Below are positions 34,797 to 43,399 of a stretch of DNA of 64,000 bases, in pieces; the stretch's first letter is position 1; every line of letters begins with the position of its first letter. Origin of the DNA: Desulfuromonadaceae bacterium (lineage in GTDB: Bacteria > Desulfobacterota > Desulfuromonadia > Geobacterales > Pseudopelobacteraceae); assembly GCA_028712075.1 (NCBI GenBank), contig JAQTQX010000025.1, positions 1 through 64,000 on the forward strand. The letters are read 5' to 3'. The notes under the pieces are model-generated. The model was not told the DNA's origin, did no database searches, and worked only from the letters and a program-made list of their open reading frames with translations. A program made the position numbers and the translations under genes.

Positions 34797-36422
34797 CTAC
34801 AATCCGCAGCCGCAGTTGCGGGTGCAGGCGCCGCTTCTCATTTTGAGCGCCTTTATGAACGAAGCCTCGGTTGCCGCGCGGAGTTCGTCGACAACCGGCG
34901 GCGGCACCGGCGAGTCAAGCGACAGGATGACCATCGCTTCTCCCTTTTTCTGGCTGCGGCCGAGGTTCATCGATGCGATGTTGATATCATGCTGCCCCAT
35001 GATTGTACCGATTTTGCCGATCATGCCGGGGCGGTCCTCATAGTTCAGCAGCAGCATAAATTCGTCCGGGGCGAAATCCATGGTATAATCACGCAACCTG
35101 ACAATGCGCGGTTGTCCCTCGAACAGCGTTCCGGCTACGACTCTCCGTTTGCCCTGTCCTTCCAGGGTAAGTGTTATGACATTGGAAAATGCATCGGACT
35201 GGGTTGTTTTGGTCTCTTCGACGATAATACCCATCTGCTCCGCAATCAGCGTGGCGTTGACCATGTTGACGTCCTGTTCAACCTTACGGTTCAGCAGCGC
35301 GGAAAGACCGCAAACCGCAAGCGGCGCACAGTCATAATGGGCGATTGCTCCGCTGAAGCCAAATGATACCTTCTCCAGATTAGTGTCAACCAGCTGAATG
35401 CCAAAGTCGCAGATGACACTCATCAAATTGAGGAACGGCCGCATCTGATCCATCAAGGCCAGGTCAAAGCGCGGAATATTGACGGCATTCTCAAGCGGCT
35501 TGTCATCCAGATAGTTGATGATCTCCCGTGAGACGTCAATGGCGACGTTGACCTGAGCTTCAAACGTGTTTGCCCCGAGGTGCGGCGTAACCACCAGATT
35601 CTTTCGAGCAATCAGCTGCGTGAGCAGATCAGTGTCAGGTGGTTCCTGACTCCAGACATCGAAGGCGCCGCCGAGTACTTTTCCCGAGTTCAGGTTGTCG
35701 AGCATCGCCTGTTCGTCAATGATGCTGCCGCGGGCAACGTTCAGGACAATGACGCCGGTTTTCATCAGGCCGAACTCACGCGCACCGATCATCCCTTTTG
35801 TCTCATCAGTCAGTGGTGTGTGGACGGTGATAATATCGCAGTTCTTGTATATTTCGTCATGTGATACCAGTTTGACGCCCAGGTCATGAGCCCTTTTTAC
35901 GGAAATATACGGATCGCATGCCAGTACCTCGCACTCAAACGCTTTCAGGCGCGTGGCGACGCGACCGCCGACTTTTCCGATCCCGATAACTCCCGCAATT
36001 TTCCCTTTTAATTCGTAACCGGTAAACGGGGCCCGTTTCCACTCTCCTGATTTGAGGCTGTTATTGGCAACCGGCACATTTCGGCAAAACGACAGCAGCA
36101 GCGCCATGGTATGCTCGGCAGCGCTGTTGGTGTTGCCGAAGGGCGCATTGACAACAATCACCCCTTTCGAACTGGCATAATCGACATCGACATTGTCAAT
36201 GCCGACGCCGGCGCGGGCCACCATTTTGAGGCGGGTGGCTGCGTCAAGAAGCGCCTTGTCAACGGTGGTACCGCTGCGGGTGATAATCACTTCATAATTG
36301 CCAATAACGGCAAGCAGTTCCTCTTTTTTCAGCCCCAGCTTCACGTCCAGCTGAATGCGTGGTTCCTGAGTCAGCAGTGCCAACCCTTCCGCTGATACTT
36401 CATCGGTAACAATAATCTTCAT
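34797..36422 (-). CDS. serA: D-3-phosphoglycerate dehydrogenase
   Basis: 541 residues: first enzyme of serine synthesis. Nucleotide-binding GVIGIGKVGGRVATRLK (near 145), catalytic Arg in NVARGSIIDE, and Glu/His pair ending in TPHLGANTFEAQ (near 280), then the intervening domain and a C-terminal ACT domain (near 455-525, LLNYEDRPGMIGKIG) that senses serine. The ATG at 36422 (MKIIVTDEVS) matches the family start; the frame is open to 36533 but that would add 37 unrelated residues. The last residues are Cys-rich (CTRNCGCGL), which is unusual. Confidence 0.96.
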   Translation of the reverse strand: MKIIVTDEVSAEGLALLTQEPRIQLDVKLGLKKEELLAVIGNYEVIITRSGTTVDKALLDAATRLKMVARAGVGIDNVDVDYASSKGVIVVNAPFGNTNSAAEHTMALLLSFCRNVPVANNSLKSGEWKRAPFTGYELKGKIAGVIGIGKVGGRVATRLKAFECEVLACDPYISVKRAHDLGVKLVSHDEIYKNCDIITVHTPLTDETKGMIGAREFGLMKTGVIVLNVARGSIIDEQAMLDNLNSGKVLGGAFDVWSQEPPDTDLLTQLIARKNLVVTPHLGANTFEAQVNVAIDVSREIINYLDDKPLENAVNIPRFDLALMDQMRPFLNLMSVICDFGIQLVDTNLEKVSFGFSGAIAHYDCAPLAVCGLSALLNRKVEQDVNMVNATLIAEQMGIIVEETKTTQSDAFSNVITLTLEGQGKRRVVAGTLFEGQPRIVRLRDYTMDFAPDEFMLLLNYEDRPGMIGKIGTIMGQHDINIASMNLGRSQKKGEAMVILSLDSPVPPPVVDELRAATEASFIKALKMRSGACTRNCGCGL

Positions 36423-36523
36423 GATTGAATCTCCGAATGTTGATGTAATTTTGACGTCACACAATAGTCTTGCGGAGAAAAAAATGCAAGCGCGGCAGCC
36501 GTAAAGAGTGGTATACAGTTGCC

Positions 36524-36988
36524 ATGAAACCATTCAATATTGTTCTGATCGAGCCGGAGATTCCCCCCAATACCGGCAATATAGCCCGCCTCTGTGCTGC
36601 AACAGGCGCTGTCCTGCATTTGGTCGGCACGCTCGGTTTTTCGCTCGATGACCGCTATCTCAAACGTGCCGGGCTGGACTACTGGGCGTTTGTCGCACTC
36701 CAGCGGTGGCCTGATCTGGAGGCACTTCACGCTGCCAGGGCTGACGGGCGCTTCTTCTATCTGAGCACCAAAGTTGCCCGGAGCTATATCGATGCTGATT
36801 TTCAGCCCGGCGATTATATCGTGTTCGGTAAGGAAACAAAGGGGCTGCCGGAGGAGCTGCTGAAAGCGAACCAGGAGACCTCCTTCACCATTCCGATGCC
36901 GTCAGGGAAGGTGCGCAGTCTCAATTTATCAACCTCTGCCGGCATCGTGTTGTATGAGGCGCTGCGAAAATGCGGGGGGCTTGGGTAA
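36524..36988 (+). CDS. trmL: tRNA (cytidine/uridine-34 2'-O)-methyltransferase
   Basis: 154 residues of the SPOUT class. It starts NIVLIEPEIPPNTGNIARLC, and carries the knot motifs FGKETKGLPEELL (near 103) and SLNLSTSAGIVLYEALRK at the C-terminus. It methylates the wobble ribose of tRNA-Leu species including the UAA isoacceptor, and this window also encodes tRNA-Leu(UAA). Start chosen at the ATG at 36524, which begins the family alignment. Confidence 0.93.
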   Translation: MKPFNIVLIEPEIPPNTGNIARLCAATGAVLHLVGTLGFSLDDRYLKRAGLDYWAFVALQRWPDLEALHAARADGRFFYLSTKVARSYIDADFQPGDYIVFGKETKGLPEELLKANQETSFTIPMPSGKVRSLNLSTSAGIVLYEALRKCGGLG

Positions 36989-37296
36989 TTATATTTCTGG
37001 TGTGTAAATCGTGATTTGCGAAGTTCGCCTGTTTTCAATGCCCCGCGTCTACAGTCCCGGATGCAGAAATTGCCCCTAAGCTGCGGCCAATCCAGGAAAA
37101 AAACCATCATGTTTAAGCTCCACTGCTTCTTCCCGGTTCAATTATCGTTCGAACCATTGTCTCCTCCAGGTTCTGACTGACACGCTGAAGCCATTCAAGC
37201 AAAATCTCAAGACTTTCATATATGAGGGCGAGGGGAGCGTTGTTTGCTGAGTTGCCAGTCACCAATAACATACCCGGATGCGAGTGGCTTTGTGGT
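36989..37296. other. Intergenic, no clear gene
   Basis: 308 bases between trmL and the end of the GGDEF gene. A minus-strand frame (37113 to about 37275) encodes about 50 residues with an amphipathic stretch (LALIYESLEILLEWL); it may be a small gene or a fragment of one, but it lacks a recognisable family. Confidence 0.4.
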
Positions 37297-38403
37297 TTAC
37301 GACTCCTGTGCCGAAGCTGCCATCTGGATTCCGCCTCGGCCGGTGTCAATGCGGCTCTGGTACATTGCTTGATCCACGTGTTTAATAACGGTTTTAAAGT
37401 CGTTACCATGCGCGGGAGCATGGCCGATCCCGATCGATACACTTACATCAATCCGGTTCTGCAACGCCCACTCGTTGATTTTCAGCTGCAAGCGCCGTGC
37501 TACCTCCGCACCACCTTCAGCGTCGGCACCGGACAACACCATCACAAACTCATCCCCTCCATATCGTGCAACAAGATCATACGAGCGCACGGTACCGGAC
37601 ATGATCTCTCCGATCTCGGATAAAACCCGGTCCCCTGCGTGATGGCCGTGAGTATCATTGATCGCCTTGAAACCATCAAGGTCGGCAAACAATACCGCCA
37701 CCGACTGGCTCGCCCCGCGTTGCTCGAATACAAGGGCAGCGCGTTCGAATAACGCCCGCCGGTTGAGCAGCCCGGTAAGCTCGTCACGGTTGCGTTCCCG
37801 TTCGAGAAGCTGTTTACGCGTCTCGATCCGCGACATGAGAGAATAGGAATACAGCACAAAGATGAAATAAAACAGCGAGCTGAATACGGCTCCTACCGAC
37901 AGTGAATTGATATATTCCGGCAACCGGAAAACGAGTACCATAACCGCACAGACGAAACTGCCGATCACCGCTTCACCAAACATCCACATACCGTAACGCA
38001 TGCCGTTACCGAGAATAACCATGAGGAAGACCAGGAAGCCGGGCGAAAGCACAAGGACATCGGCAAGAACGGCGCAAGAGGCCGCAGCCATGTCCACCCA
38101 CATTGTGACGCGCCAACGCAACGGAGAATACAGTTTTTTACGAGCTGTGATCATCGATATTGAAATGATCATGCCGTAGAAAACAAAAATCGCATTGATA
38201 CCCGGTGGAGTAAACCACTTGCTGACCCTCGGCGCTTCACCGACATTGAAATAAAGCAGCGCCAGGATACAAAAAATAAAACGTGTGAAGTGTTGCGCAC
38301 GTTGTTCATCCCACGTAGGTATGCGGCGAAATCCCTGCGAACCGGGATCGCGGCGTCGATCTTGCCCGGCCCGTCTATCCGAAACCCGTCTATATTTATT
38401 CAC
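37297..38403 (-). CDS. Membrane GGDEF diguanylate cyclase
   Basis: 368 residues: a charged N-terminus (RRVSDRRAGQDRRRDPG), about six membrane helices (45-195), and a GGDEF domain (about 205-360) with the intact active site RYGGDEF. An RxxD inhibitory site five residues before GGDEF (SYDL) is not evident. It would synthesise c-di-GMP from GTP in response to a membrane-domain signal. A cassette-type attC site lies 69 bp before its start. Confidence 0.93.
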   Translation of the reverse strand: MNKYRRVSDRRAGQDRRRDPGSQGFRRIPTWDEQRAQHFTRFIFCILALLYFNVGEAPRVSKWFTPPGINAIFVFYGMIISISMITARKKLYSPLRWRVTMWVDMAAASCAVLADVLVLSPGFLVFLMVILGNGMRYGMWMFGEAVIGSFVCAVMVLVFRLPEYINSLSVGAVFSSLFYFIFVLYSYSLMSRIETRKQLLERERNRDELTGLLNRRALFERAALVFEQRGASQSVAVLFADLDGFKAINDTHGHHAGDRVLSEIGEIMSGTVRSYDLVARYGGDEFVMVLSGADAEGGAEVARRLQLKINEWALQNRIDVSVSIGIGHAPAHGNDFKTVIKHVDQAMYQSRIDTGRGGIQMAASAQES

Positions 38404-38471
38404 ATCTGCTCTCCTCAGAGTCTTCTAAATTCATTTGCCACGGAGTGTTTTCCATCTTCCTGCTCCAATAC

Positions 38472-38525
38472 GTTCAACGGGGCTGAGGCCGACCTGCCCT
38501 CGGCGGGTTTTGCCGATGGTTGGCA
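38472..38525 (+). other. attC-like cassette recombination site 1
   Basis: GTTCAAC fits the R'' core RYYYAAC; GTTGGCA is a near match to GTTRRRY. Between them lie AACGGGGCTGAGGC and a central GCCGA...TCGGC palindrome; the right half CCGATGGTTGG is identical to that of the site at 44485. It is shorter than the others and may have lost bases. It marks the left edge of the array. Confidence 0.6.
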
Positions 38526-38549
38526 TCTTAACCATATTGATTCTGTGGC

Positions 38550-39947
38550 TTATGCCAGATTTCTTGCTTTCAGCCACGCCTCAAACTCCGATGGGCGAAT
38601 TCTATAACGGGCAATTATCCCCTTGTGCAAACGCTTGATCTCCTCTTGAACCATCTCGGCAAAAGCTTGCCGATCTTCCTTGCCAAGCTGTTCATCGGCA
38701 TATTGCTTTATGGCTTGATGTACATCCACTCGCAGCTTCCGTACGATGTCAGCTACTATCTCGTGCAGTTGCAGACGATATTGCAGCCTGAGCGGCTCAG
38801 GCTCCGCCAGGCTCTTGCTGACTACAACATATTCACGTGTAGAGCGCTCATAGGCCCAGACAAACAGGTCGCTCAAAAGGTCAACCCGATTCAATTCACA
38901 TATGCCGAGAGTGGCATCTATATAGGCACGATCAGGTACGTCTATGAAGGTCAGTGGGCAAAGATTGTGCTTGAGGAGTGAAATATTGGCTCCGAGCCGC
39001 GACACGCGCTTGTTTACATCCTCGAATGGTTGCAGATAGGGCAGGTGGACCAAAACAAAGAAGGCTTGTTCAAAGGGGTCGGCGATTTCTGCCGCCTTGT
39101 CGAGGATTTCCTGGAAACACTCATTGATGATTTGTGGCGCACCAAGCGGCACGAATACTGATCCACCAATATCAACGGGGCGCGTACGAAGCCTGCCACT
39201 CGCGTCCGGATTGGGCATGAGGTTTTCGGACAGGAGCCCGTGCAGACTGAGAAAAGTATGGGTATCAAAGCCTATGACGTCAGCATCATCGACCAAGAGC
39301 TCAATAGCAGCCTTGTGGTTAAGGATCATCTGCGCTTCTTGCGCATTTTTACCTTCTGCATAGCGACCGGATTCAATCAGATTCTGTGTATCCAGGCGTG
39401 AATAGGTGTTGCCCTCCAAGCGACTGGATGCCCAGGAAAGATCAATCAGAAGCCGATTTAGAATTGCGCGGCCATAGGTGCCGGCAGGACGTTCCATATC
39501 ATTGGTTATACCAATGCGCCGCAGGCGTGACCGAACCGCGTTGCTCAAGTACCAGCTTTCATTGGGAATGTAGGCTTCAAGAAACTCTCTTTGATAACCG
39601 ACAGGAGTTCTTCCTGCTGTCGGGCGCCGGACGTAGCTGAAAACCTCACGACCTCCCTCTGAAAGTGGAATATAGGCAAAATAACTTTCCCCTGCACTTG
39701 AAGCAGCAACGCTGGGAGATACCGCATAGATGTCGATTGGTGCAAGGAGCTTATAGGTCGTTGATTTTCCTTTACCGACTGCGGCTATGTGTCTCTCCGT
39801 AATTAATTCGACAAGTCGGCGCTGTACTGTTCGCAAGGTGGGTGGGTTTTTCAGGCCATCTCGAACCCCTTCACTCGTAAGGCCAGAGTTACGAGCCAGC
39901 AAAGAGAGAATGTCTTCTTGTTGGTTTGTTAGCAATTTATGAGGCAT
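38550..39947 (-). CDS. Fic-family protein with altered active site
   Basis: 465 residues: N-terminal winged-helix-like domain (about 5-65), an inhibitory-helix motif S-x-x-x-E-G (174-179, SSRLEGN) and a Fic core. The expected HPFxxGNGRxxR is QPFEDVNKRVSRL (306-318), so the catalytic His is Gln and the GNGR anion-binding loop is changed. Fic proteins normally transfer AMP to target hydroxyls; this subgroup may be inactive or do different chemistry. It lies antisense within a gene cassette, with its own promoter region full of TGTCG repeats. Confidence 0.88.
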   Translation of the reverse strand: MPHKLLTNQQEDILSLLARNSGLTSEGVRDGLKNPPTLRTVQRRLVELITERHIAAVGKGKSTTYKLLAPIDIYAVSPSVAASSAGESYFAYIPLSEGGREVFSYVRRPTAGRTPVGYQREFLEAYIPNESWYLSNAVRSRLRRIGITNDMERPAGTYGRAILNRLLIDLSWASSRLEGNTYSRLDTQNLIESGRYAEGKNAQEAQMILNHKAAIELLVDDADVIGFDTHTFLSLHGLLSENLMPNPDASGRLRTRPVDIGGSVFVPLGAPQIINECFQEILDKAAEIADPFEQAFFVLVHLPYLQPFEDVNKRVSRLGANISLLKHNLCPLTFIDVPDRAYIDATLGICELNRVDLLSDLFVWAYERSTREYVVVSKSLAEPEPLRLQYRLQLHEIVADIVRKLRVDVHQAIKQYADEQLGKEDRQAFAEMVQEEIKRLHKGIIARYRIRPSEFEAWLKARNLA

Positions 39948-39970
39948 ATTCTTATTCCTGCTGGAGGGGG

Positions 39971-40047
39971 TTTACGACAAATCGCGGTTTATATATTGTC
40001 GTTAAATGTCGCGAAAGGCAAGAATATTGTCGCGTATTGTCGTGAAA
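39971..40047. promoter_or_regulatory. Repeated TTGTCG operator-like boxes
   Basis: TTTACGACAA (39971-39980) faces TTGTCGTTAAA (39996-40006) as an inverted pair; further copies are TGTCGCGAAA (40007-40016), TTGTCGCGTA (40027-40036) and TTGTCGTGAAA (40037-40047). Spacings are close to whole helical turns. They lie upstream of the fic start, so binding by its winged-helix domain (autoregulation) or by another regulator is likely. Confidence 0.65.
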
Positions 40048-40057
40048 TCAGTTTGCT

Positions 40058-40114
40058 TGCCAACGGGGTGCCCGGTTCACCTGCCTAAGGCCGCGTGTAA
40101 CCGGCTGGTTATGC
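40058..40114 (+). other. attC cassette recombination site 2
   Basis: TGCCAAC and GTTATGC stand for the R'' and R' cores. The inner arms CCGGTT-CAC and GTG-T-AACCGG pair with one extrahelical T, the asymmetry expected of folded bottom-strand attC. Size 57 bp. Confidence 0.75.
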
Positions 40115-40282
40115 AATTCATTTATTAGCTGTATTCTAGTCAATAATATAGCTACTATTTCGTGTTAAGAGCGCGTAACAAATTAAAAAATATGTTGTTT
40201 ATAGTTTTGTTATGGTGTAGTTTCTAGTCAAGTTGCTAGTCGAATTACCAGTTTTTGATTCAGTTTGAAAGAAAGGTTCTGT

Positions 40283-41611
40283 ATGCCATTATCTATTAGA
40301 GATTATTTAAGGCTTGGCCCGGCCACTTCTAAAGAGATTCAGATTCACACGGATCAAAGTCAAACTGCTGTTTCACGCCAACTACGGAGTTTGGGCGATG
40401 AAATAATTAAGCTGCAAAATGGTCGAACGCCTATGTACGCAATGACTCGCAACGCTTTTGGAGGCTCCGACAAACTACCTTTAAGCATGGTAGATGCGCA
40501 CGGAAATACAGTCTTGGCAGCAACAATACGTCCGTTAGTCCATGGCGGTTTTTACGTTGAACCAGCGACAGGTATGCCGCCATTACTATTGGGAGAAAGC
40601 AAAACTGGCTACTATAAAGATTTGCCCTATTTTCTCCTTGATCTGTGCCCTCAGGGGTTTCTCGGACGCCAAATTGCTGAAGAATTATCAAAGCAAAATG
40701 GTGATTTCCCATCTGACCCGAGACGCTGGAACGCCAATCATATTGGCAAGTACTTGGTGTCGAATGGTGATGACCTTCCTGGAAACTTTAAATTTGGTGA
40801 ACAAGCCTTGTTACGTGTTCGCCGGAAACCTGTATACACATCAGAAGACAACTACCCTGAACTAGCCGATAGTGTGATGAATGGTAACATCCCAGGCTCA
40901 TCAGCAGGTGGTGAGCAACCAAAGTTTACTGCATTTTGTGGTAATAGATTATCCCATGTAATAGTTAAATTTTCACCTAAAGGTGACAATGACGTTGCAA
41001 GGCGATGGCGCGACATCTTGATTACCGAGTTTCATGCGGTTGAAACAATGCACGATAATGACTTTCCGGCTGCAGAGACAAGGCTCATCGAAAAAGACAA
41101 CAGGCTCTTCTTAGAATCTCAACGGTTTGACAGGACCGGAGAATATGGTCGGATGTCAATGATTTCTCTTCAATCGATTGATGCTGAGTTTACCGGGTTG
41201 GGTACTGGTTGGCCCCAGGTCTTTGACGCATTGCATAAGAAGGACTTGGTAAGTTGGCAACATGTCTTCGATGCTGAAAGTTTATGGTGCTTTGGCTGTC
41301 TTATAAACAATACGGATATGCATTTGGGTAACTTGAGCCTGGCCATAGAAGGGAGCGTATTCAGGCTGTTACCGTTTTATGATATGTGCTCCATGGGTTT
41401 TGCACCAAAAAGTGGTGGTGAAGTGCCGCCATATAATTTTATTCCTAAAGAACCTAAACTACTAAATTTAAACGATAACGACTGTATCTCCGGGATAAAG
41501 AGTATAGCTCGCGACTTTTGGCAACGAGTTTCTGAAGATGCGAGAATTTCTGATGAGTTCAAAACATATCTTAGCCGTGGCAATCCTGTTGATCTGATGC
41601 AACAAGCGTAA
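40283..41611 (+). CDS. yjjJ: HipA-family Ser/Thr kinase, YjjJ/HipH-like
   Basis: 442 residues from the ATG at 40283 (AAAGAAAGG site); an upstream TTG at 40265 is less likely. An N-terminal winged helix (about 1-65, TSKEIQIHTDQSQTAVSRQL) is joined to a HipA-like kinase: GSSAGGEQPKF loop (near 208), IVKFSP Lys, the catalytic NNTDMHLGNLSL (near 344) and the metal-binding PFYDMCSM. Unlike HipBA, the YjjJ/HipH type has its DNA-binding domain built in and needs no separate antitoxin gene, and none is seen. It is the sense-oriented gene of its cassette. Confidence 0.88.
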   Translation: MPLSIRDYLRLGPATSKEIQIHTDQSQTAVSRQLRSLGDEIIKLQNGRTPMYAMTRNAFGGSDKLPLSMVDAHGNTVLAATIRPLVHGGFYVEPATGMPPLLLGESKTGYYKDLPYFLLDLCPQGFLGRQIAEELSKQNGDFPSDPRRWNANHIGKYLVSNGDDLPGNFKFGEQALLRVRRKPVYTSEDNYPELADSVMNGNIPGSSAGGEQPKFTAFCGNRLSHVIVKFSPKGDNDVARRWRDILITEFHAVETMHDNDFPAAETRLIEKDNRLFLESQRFDRTGEYGRMSMISLQSIDAEFTGLGTGWPQVFDALHKKDLVSWQHVFDAESLWCFGCLINNTDMHLGNLSLAIEGSVFRLLPFYDMCSMGFAPKSGGEVPPYNFIPKEPKLLNLNDNDCISGIKSIARDFWQRVSEDARISDEFKTYLSRGNPVDLMQQA

Positions 41612-41619
41612 AAAGTTCT

Positions 41620-41681
41620 CACTAACGGCTGTGAGCACACCGGCGGCTGTTTATGCCGACCGGTACTGCGCTTAGTTGGAC
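41620..41681 (+). other. attC cassette recombination site 3
   Basis: Begins 8 bp after the yjjJ stop: CACTAACGG at the left, GTTGGAC (fits GTTRRRY) at the right, with arms ACCGGCGGC and GCCGACCGGT around a TGTTTAT loop. Placement immediately after a stop codon is typical for cassettes. Size 62 bp. Confidence 0.85.
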
Positions 41682-41780
41682 TTTCTCTCTTTGAAAATGA
41701 AAAAGGTCATTTGTCATCCTCGATATTTTAGAAGCTGACTCACGACCTTTTAGCCTGTCTTATTCACGGAGGAAGAAATG

Positions 41781-42083
41781 CTAGACGTTTATGCCGATGT
41801 GACGACCATCCGCCATTTCAACATCCAGAGACAACTTGCCACCAAGTGCTTCAATATACCGCTTCAGAGAAGATAATTTTACTTCGTGGCCGCGTTTTTC
41901 CAAATTAGCGACTGAAGGCTGGGAAATGCCCAATGCAACAGCCAGATCATGTTGCGACATCTCAACAGTTTGACGTAACTGAGCAAGGCGGAGTTCAAAA
42001 ATTTCCTGATCCGCCTGAGCACGTGCTGCTACGACTACAGTCGGGTTTATTTTTTTTATTAATTCCGAAAGTTGCTTTGCCAT
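41781..42083 (-). CDS. XRE-type antitoxin
   Basis: 100 residues with a helix-turn-helix (about 45-80, MSQHDLAVALGISQPSVANLEKR) and a C-terminal extension typical of antitoxins paired with RelE/HigB toxins. It starts 3 bp after the stop of the (broken) toxin gene. It should still repress its own promoter. The gene itself is intact. Confidence 0.88.
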   Translation of the reverse strand: MAKQLSELIKKINPTVVVAARAQADQEIFELRLAQLRQTVEMSQHDLAVALGISQPSVANLEKRGHEVKLSSLKRYIEALGGKLSLDVEMADGRHIGINV

Positions 42084-42086
42084 AAC

Positions 42087-42435
42087 TTACTCCATTTCTT
42101 GCAGATAGTTCAGAAACTCACGTTCTGCAATAGGGATCATGGTTTCGTAAAAATGTTTATTTCCGGTTTTGTCACCGCCACACAACATCACGGCCTGGCG
42201 GAGAGGATCAAAGGCGAAAAATACCCGGTACGGTTTGCCTTTATGTTGTACGCGGAGTTCTTTCAGGTTCTTTACCTTGTCAGTTCCTTTGAGACTATCA
42301 TACGTGCGGTCTGCCTAACATGGGTCCGTATTGCTCAAGAATCAATATGGCGGCCAACACATCTTGTTGCTCCGAAGCATCCAAGCCTAGAAACCAATCA
42401 TCGAAGTATTCAACCGTAACGATTTTCCACACCAT
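42087..42435 (-). pseudogene. RelE/HigB-type toxin, frameshifted
   Basis: Read on the minus strand the gene starts MVWKIVTVEYFDDWF and runs to LGRPHV, then meets TGA. Removing one base at about 42300 restores DSLKGTDKVKNLKELRVQ, then PYRVFFAFDPLRQAVMLCGG and GNKHFYETMIPIAEREFLN, ending in ME and a stop just before the antitoxin gene. The restored protein of about 115 residues is a normal Gp49/HigB-like toxin. Total length is 116 codons plus one base, which confirms a single insertion. Confidence 0.88.
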
Positions 42436-42567
42436 AGTTCATTTCCTTAAATAAAAAATAGCTTACACGCTATATAATGTCAAGGCTATATTAGGGGACT
42501 AGTTCCGTTGTCATCGGTTGTTTATGTAGATGACTGCCGCAATGACCACCGTGAGTAAAATCAGGAA

Positions 42568-42918
42568 ATGCGTTCCTCAAGAGTGCCAGATACAAGCACC
42601 CATGGGCGATTCGTTTTGGTTACCCGATTGGGAATTTGGTCTTTCGATTATTCTTCTTGCGATATAGAAATAATTTCTATATATTTATTCCATGACGACA
42701 AAGTACCGTTTTCAAATTTCAGGATTACGCTGAGGGAAAAAGATCACAATCCTCCTCATGTGCATCTAATGGGGCCTGATTTTGAGGCGGTAATTAATCT
42801 CGTTACGCTAGACATTATGGACGGCTCTGCACCTTCAAAGGTTTTGCGTCATGCTCTGAAATGGATAGCTGACAACAGAGAGGAGTTGATAAAACAATGG
42901 CACATGCTACACGGATAA
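42568..42918 (+). CDS. DUF4160-domain protein
   Basis: The C-terminal 80 residues match DUF4160: FRITLREKDHNPPHVHLMG and the DGSAPSKVLRHALKWIADNREEL helix. The first 30 or so residues from the ATG at 42568 are not typical of the family, and the true start may be internal and non-ATG. It overlaps the DUF2442 gene by 22 bp. DUF4160/DUF2442 pairs are widespread and proposed to act as toxin-antitoxin-like modules; this is not proven. Confidence 0.75.
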   Translation: MRSSRVPDTSTHGRFVLVTRLGIWSFDYSSCDIEIISIYLFHDDKVPFSNFRITLREKDHNPPHVHLMGPDFEAVINLVTLDIMDGSAPSKVLRHALKWIADNREELIKQWHMLHG

Positions 42919-43358
42919 CCCGTCCTAGATTAACGGCTGTAAGTCCTGCTGCTGATTATTGCCTCAATGTTAGTTTCGTTGATGGTTCCTGCGGCACAGT
43001 AAACATGAAGGATTTCATTTTTTCTTTATCTGGCCTTGCTCCACTTCGAGATCCTGCTGAATTTTCTAGGGCTGTCTTGGGCGAATATGGTTGGGAAGCT
43101 GAATGGCCTCAGTTAGACATTCAAATCGGTGCTGACACTCTCTTTGCCGACATGCTTGATCAGCGTTCTGAAACTCCCGCAGACCGTTTTACTGTTTGGC
43201 GAATCCGAAACAATCTTTCTCTTTCTGCCGCAAGCCGTGAACTTGGCGTGACAGTAAGAACTATAAGCGCTTATGGTTCAGGTGCGCGTCCCATACCGCG
43301 TACTGTTCAGCTTGCCTGTCTTGGCTGGGAAGAAGAACGGCGCAGACTAACCGCCTGA
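42897..43358 (+). CDS. DUF2442-domain protein with helix-turn-helix
   Basis: 153 residues: a DUF2442 domain (about 10-85, DYCLNVSFVDGSCGTVNMKDF...) fused to a C-terminal XRE-like helix-turn-helix (about 100-150, WRIRNNLSLSAASRELGVTVRTISAYGSG). As in related pairs it is probably the DNA-binding partner of the DUF4160 protein. The ATG lies inside the end of that gene. A strong hairpin follows. Confidence 0.8.
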   Translation: MAHATRITRPRLTAVSPAADYCLNVSFVDGSCGTVNMKDFIFSLSGLAPLRDPAEFSRAVLGEYGWEAEWPQLDIQIGADTLFADMLDQRSETPADRFTVWRIRNNLSLSAASRELGVTVRTISAYGSGARPIPRTVQLACLGWEEERRRLTA

Positions 43359-43359
43359 T

Positions 43360-43399
43360 AATTAGCTTGAAAGCCGCTCATTCGGTTTTCAAGCTAATT
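43360..43399. terminator. Strong bidirectional terminator hairpin
   Basis: AATTAGCTTGAAAGCCG (43360-43376) pairs with CGGTTTTCAAGCTAATT (43383-43399) with a 6-nt loop, a 17-bp stem with one mismatch-like G-T. T-rich sequence follows on both strands. It separates the DUF2442 gene from the converging decayed gene at 43394. Confidence 0.8.

Noticed and set aside
37113-37275. Small minus-strand frame after the GGDEF gene
   Set aside because: About 50 residues with an amphipathic helix but no start signal or family; left as undecided, not annotated as a gene.
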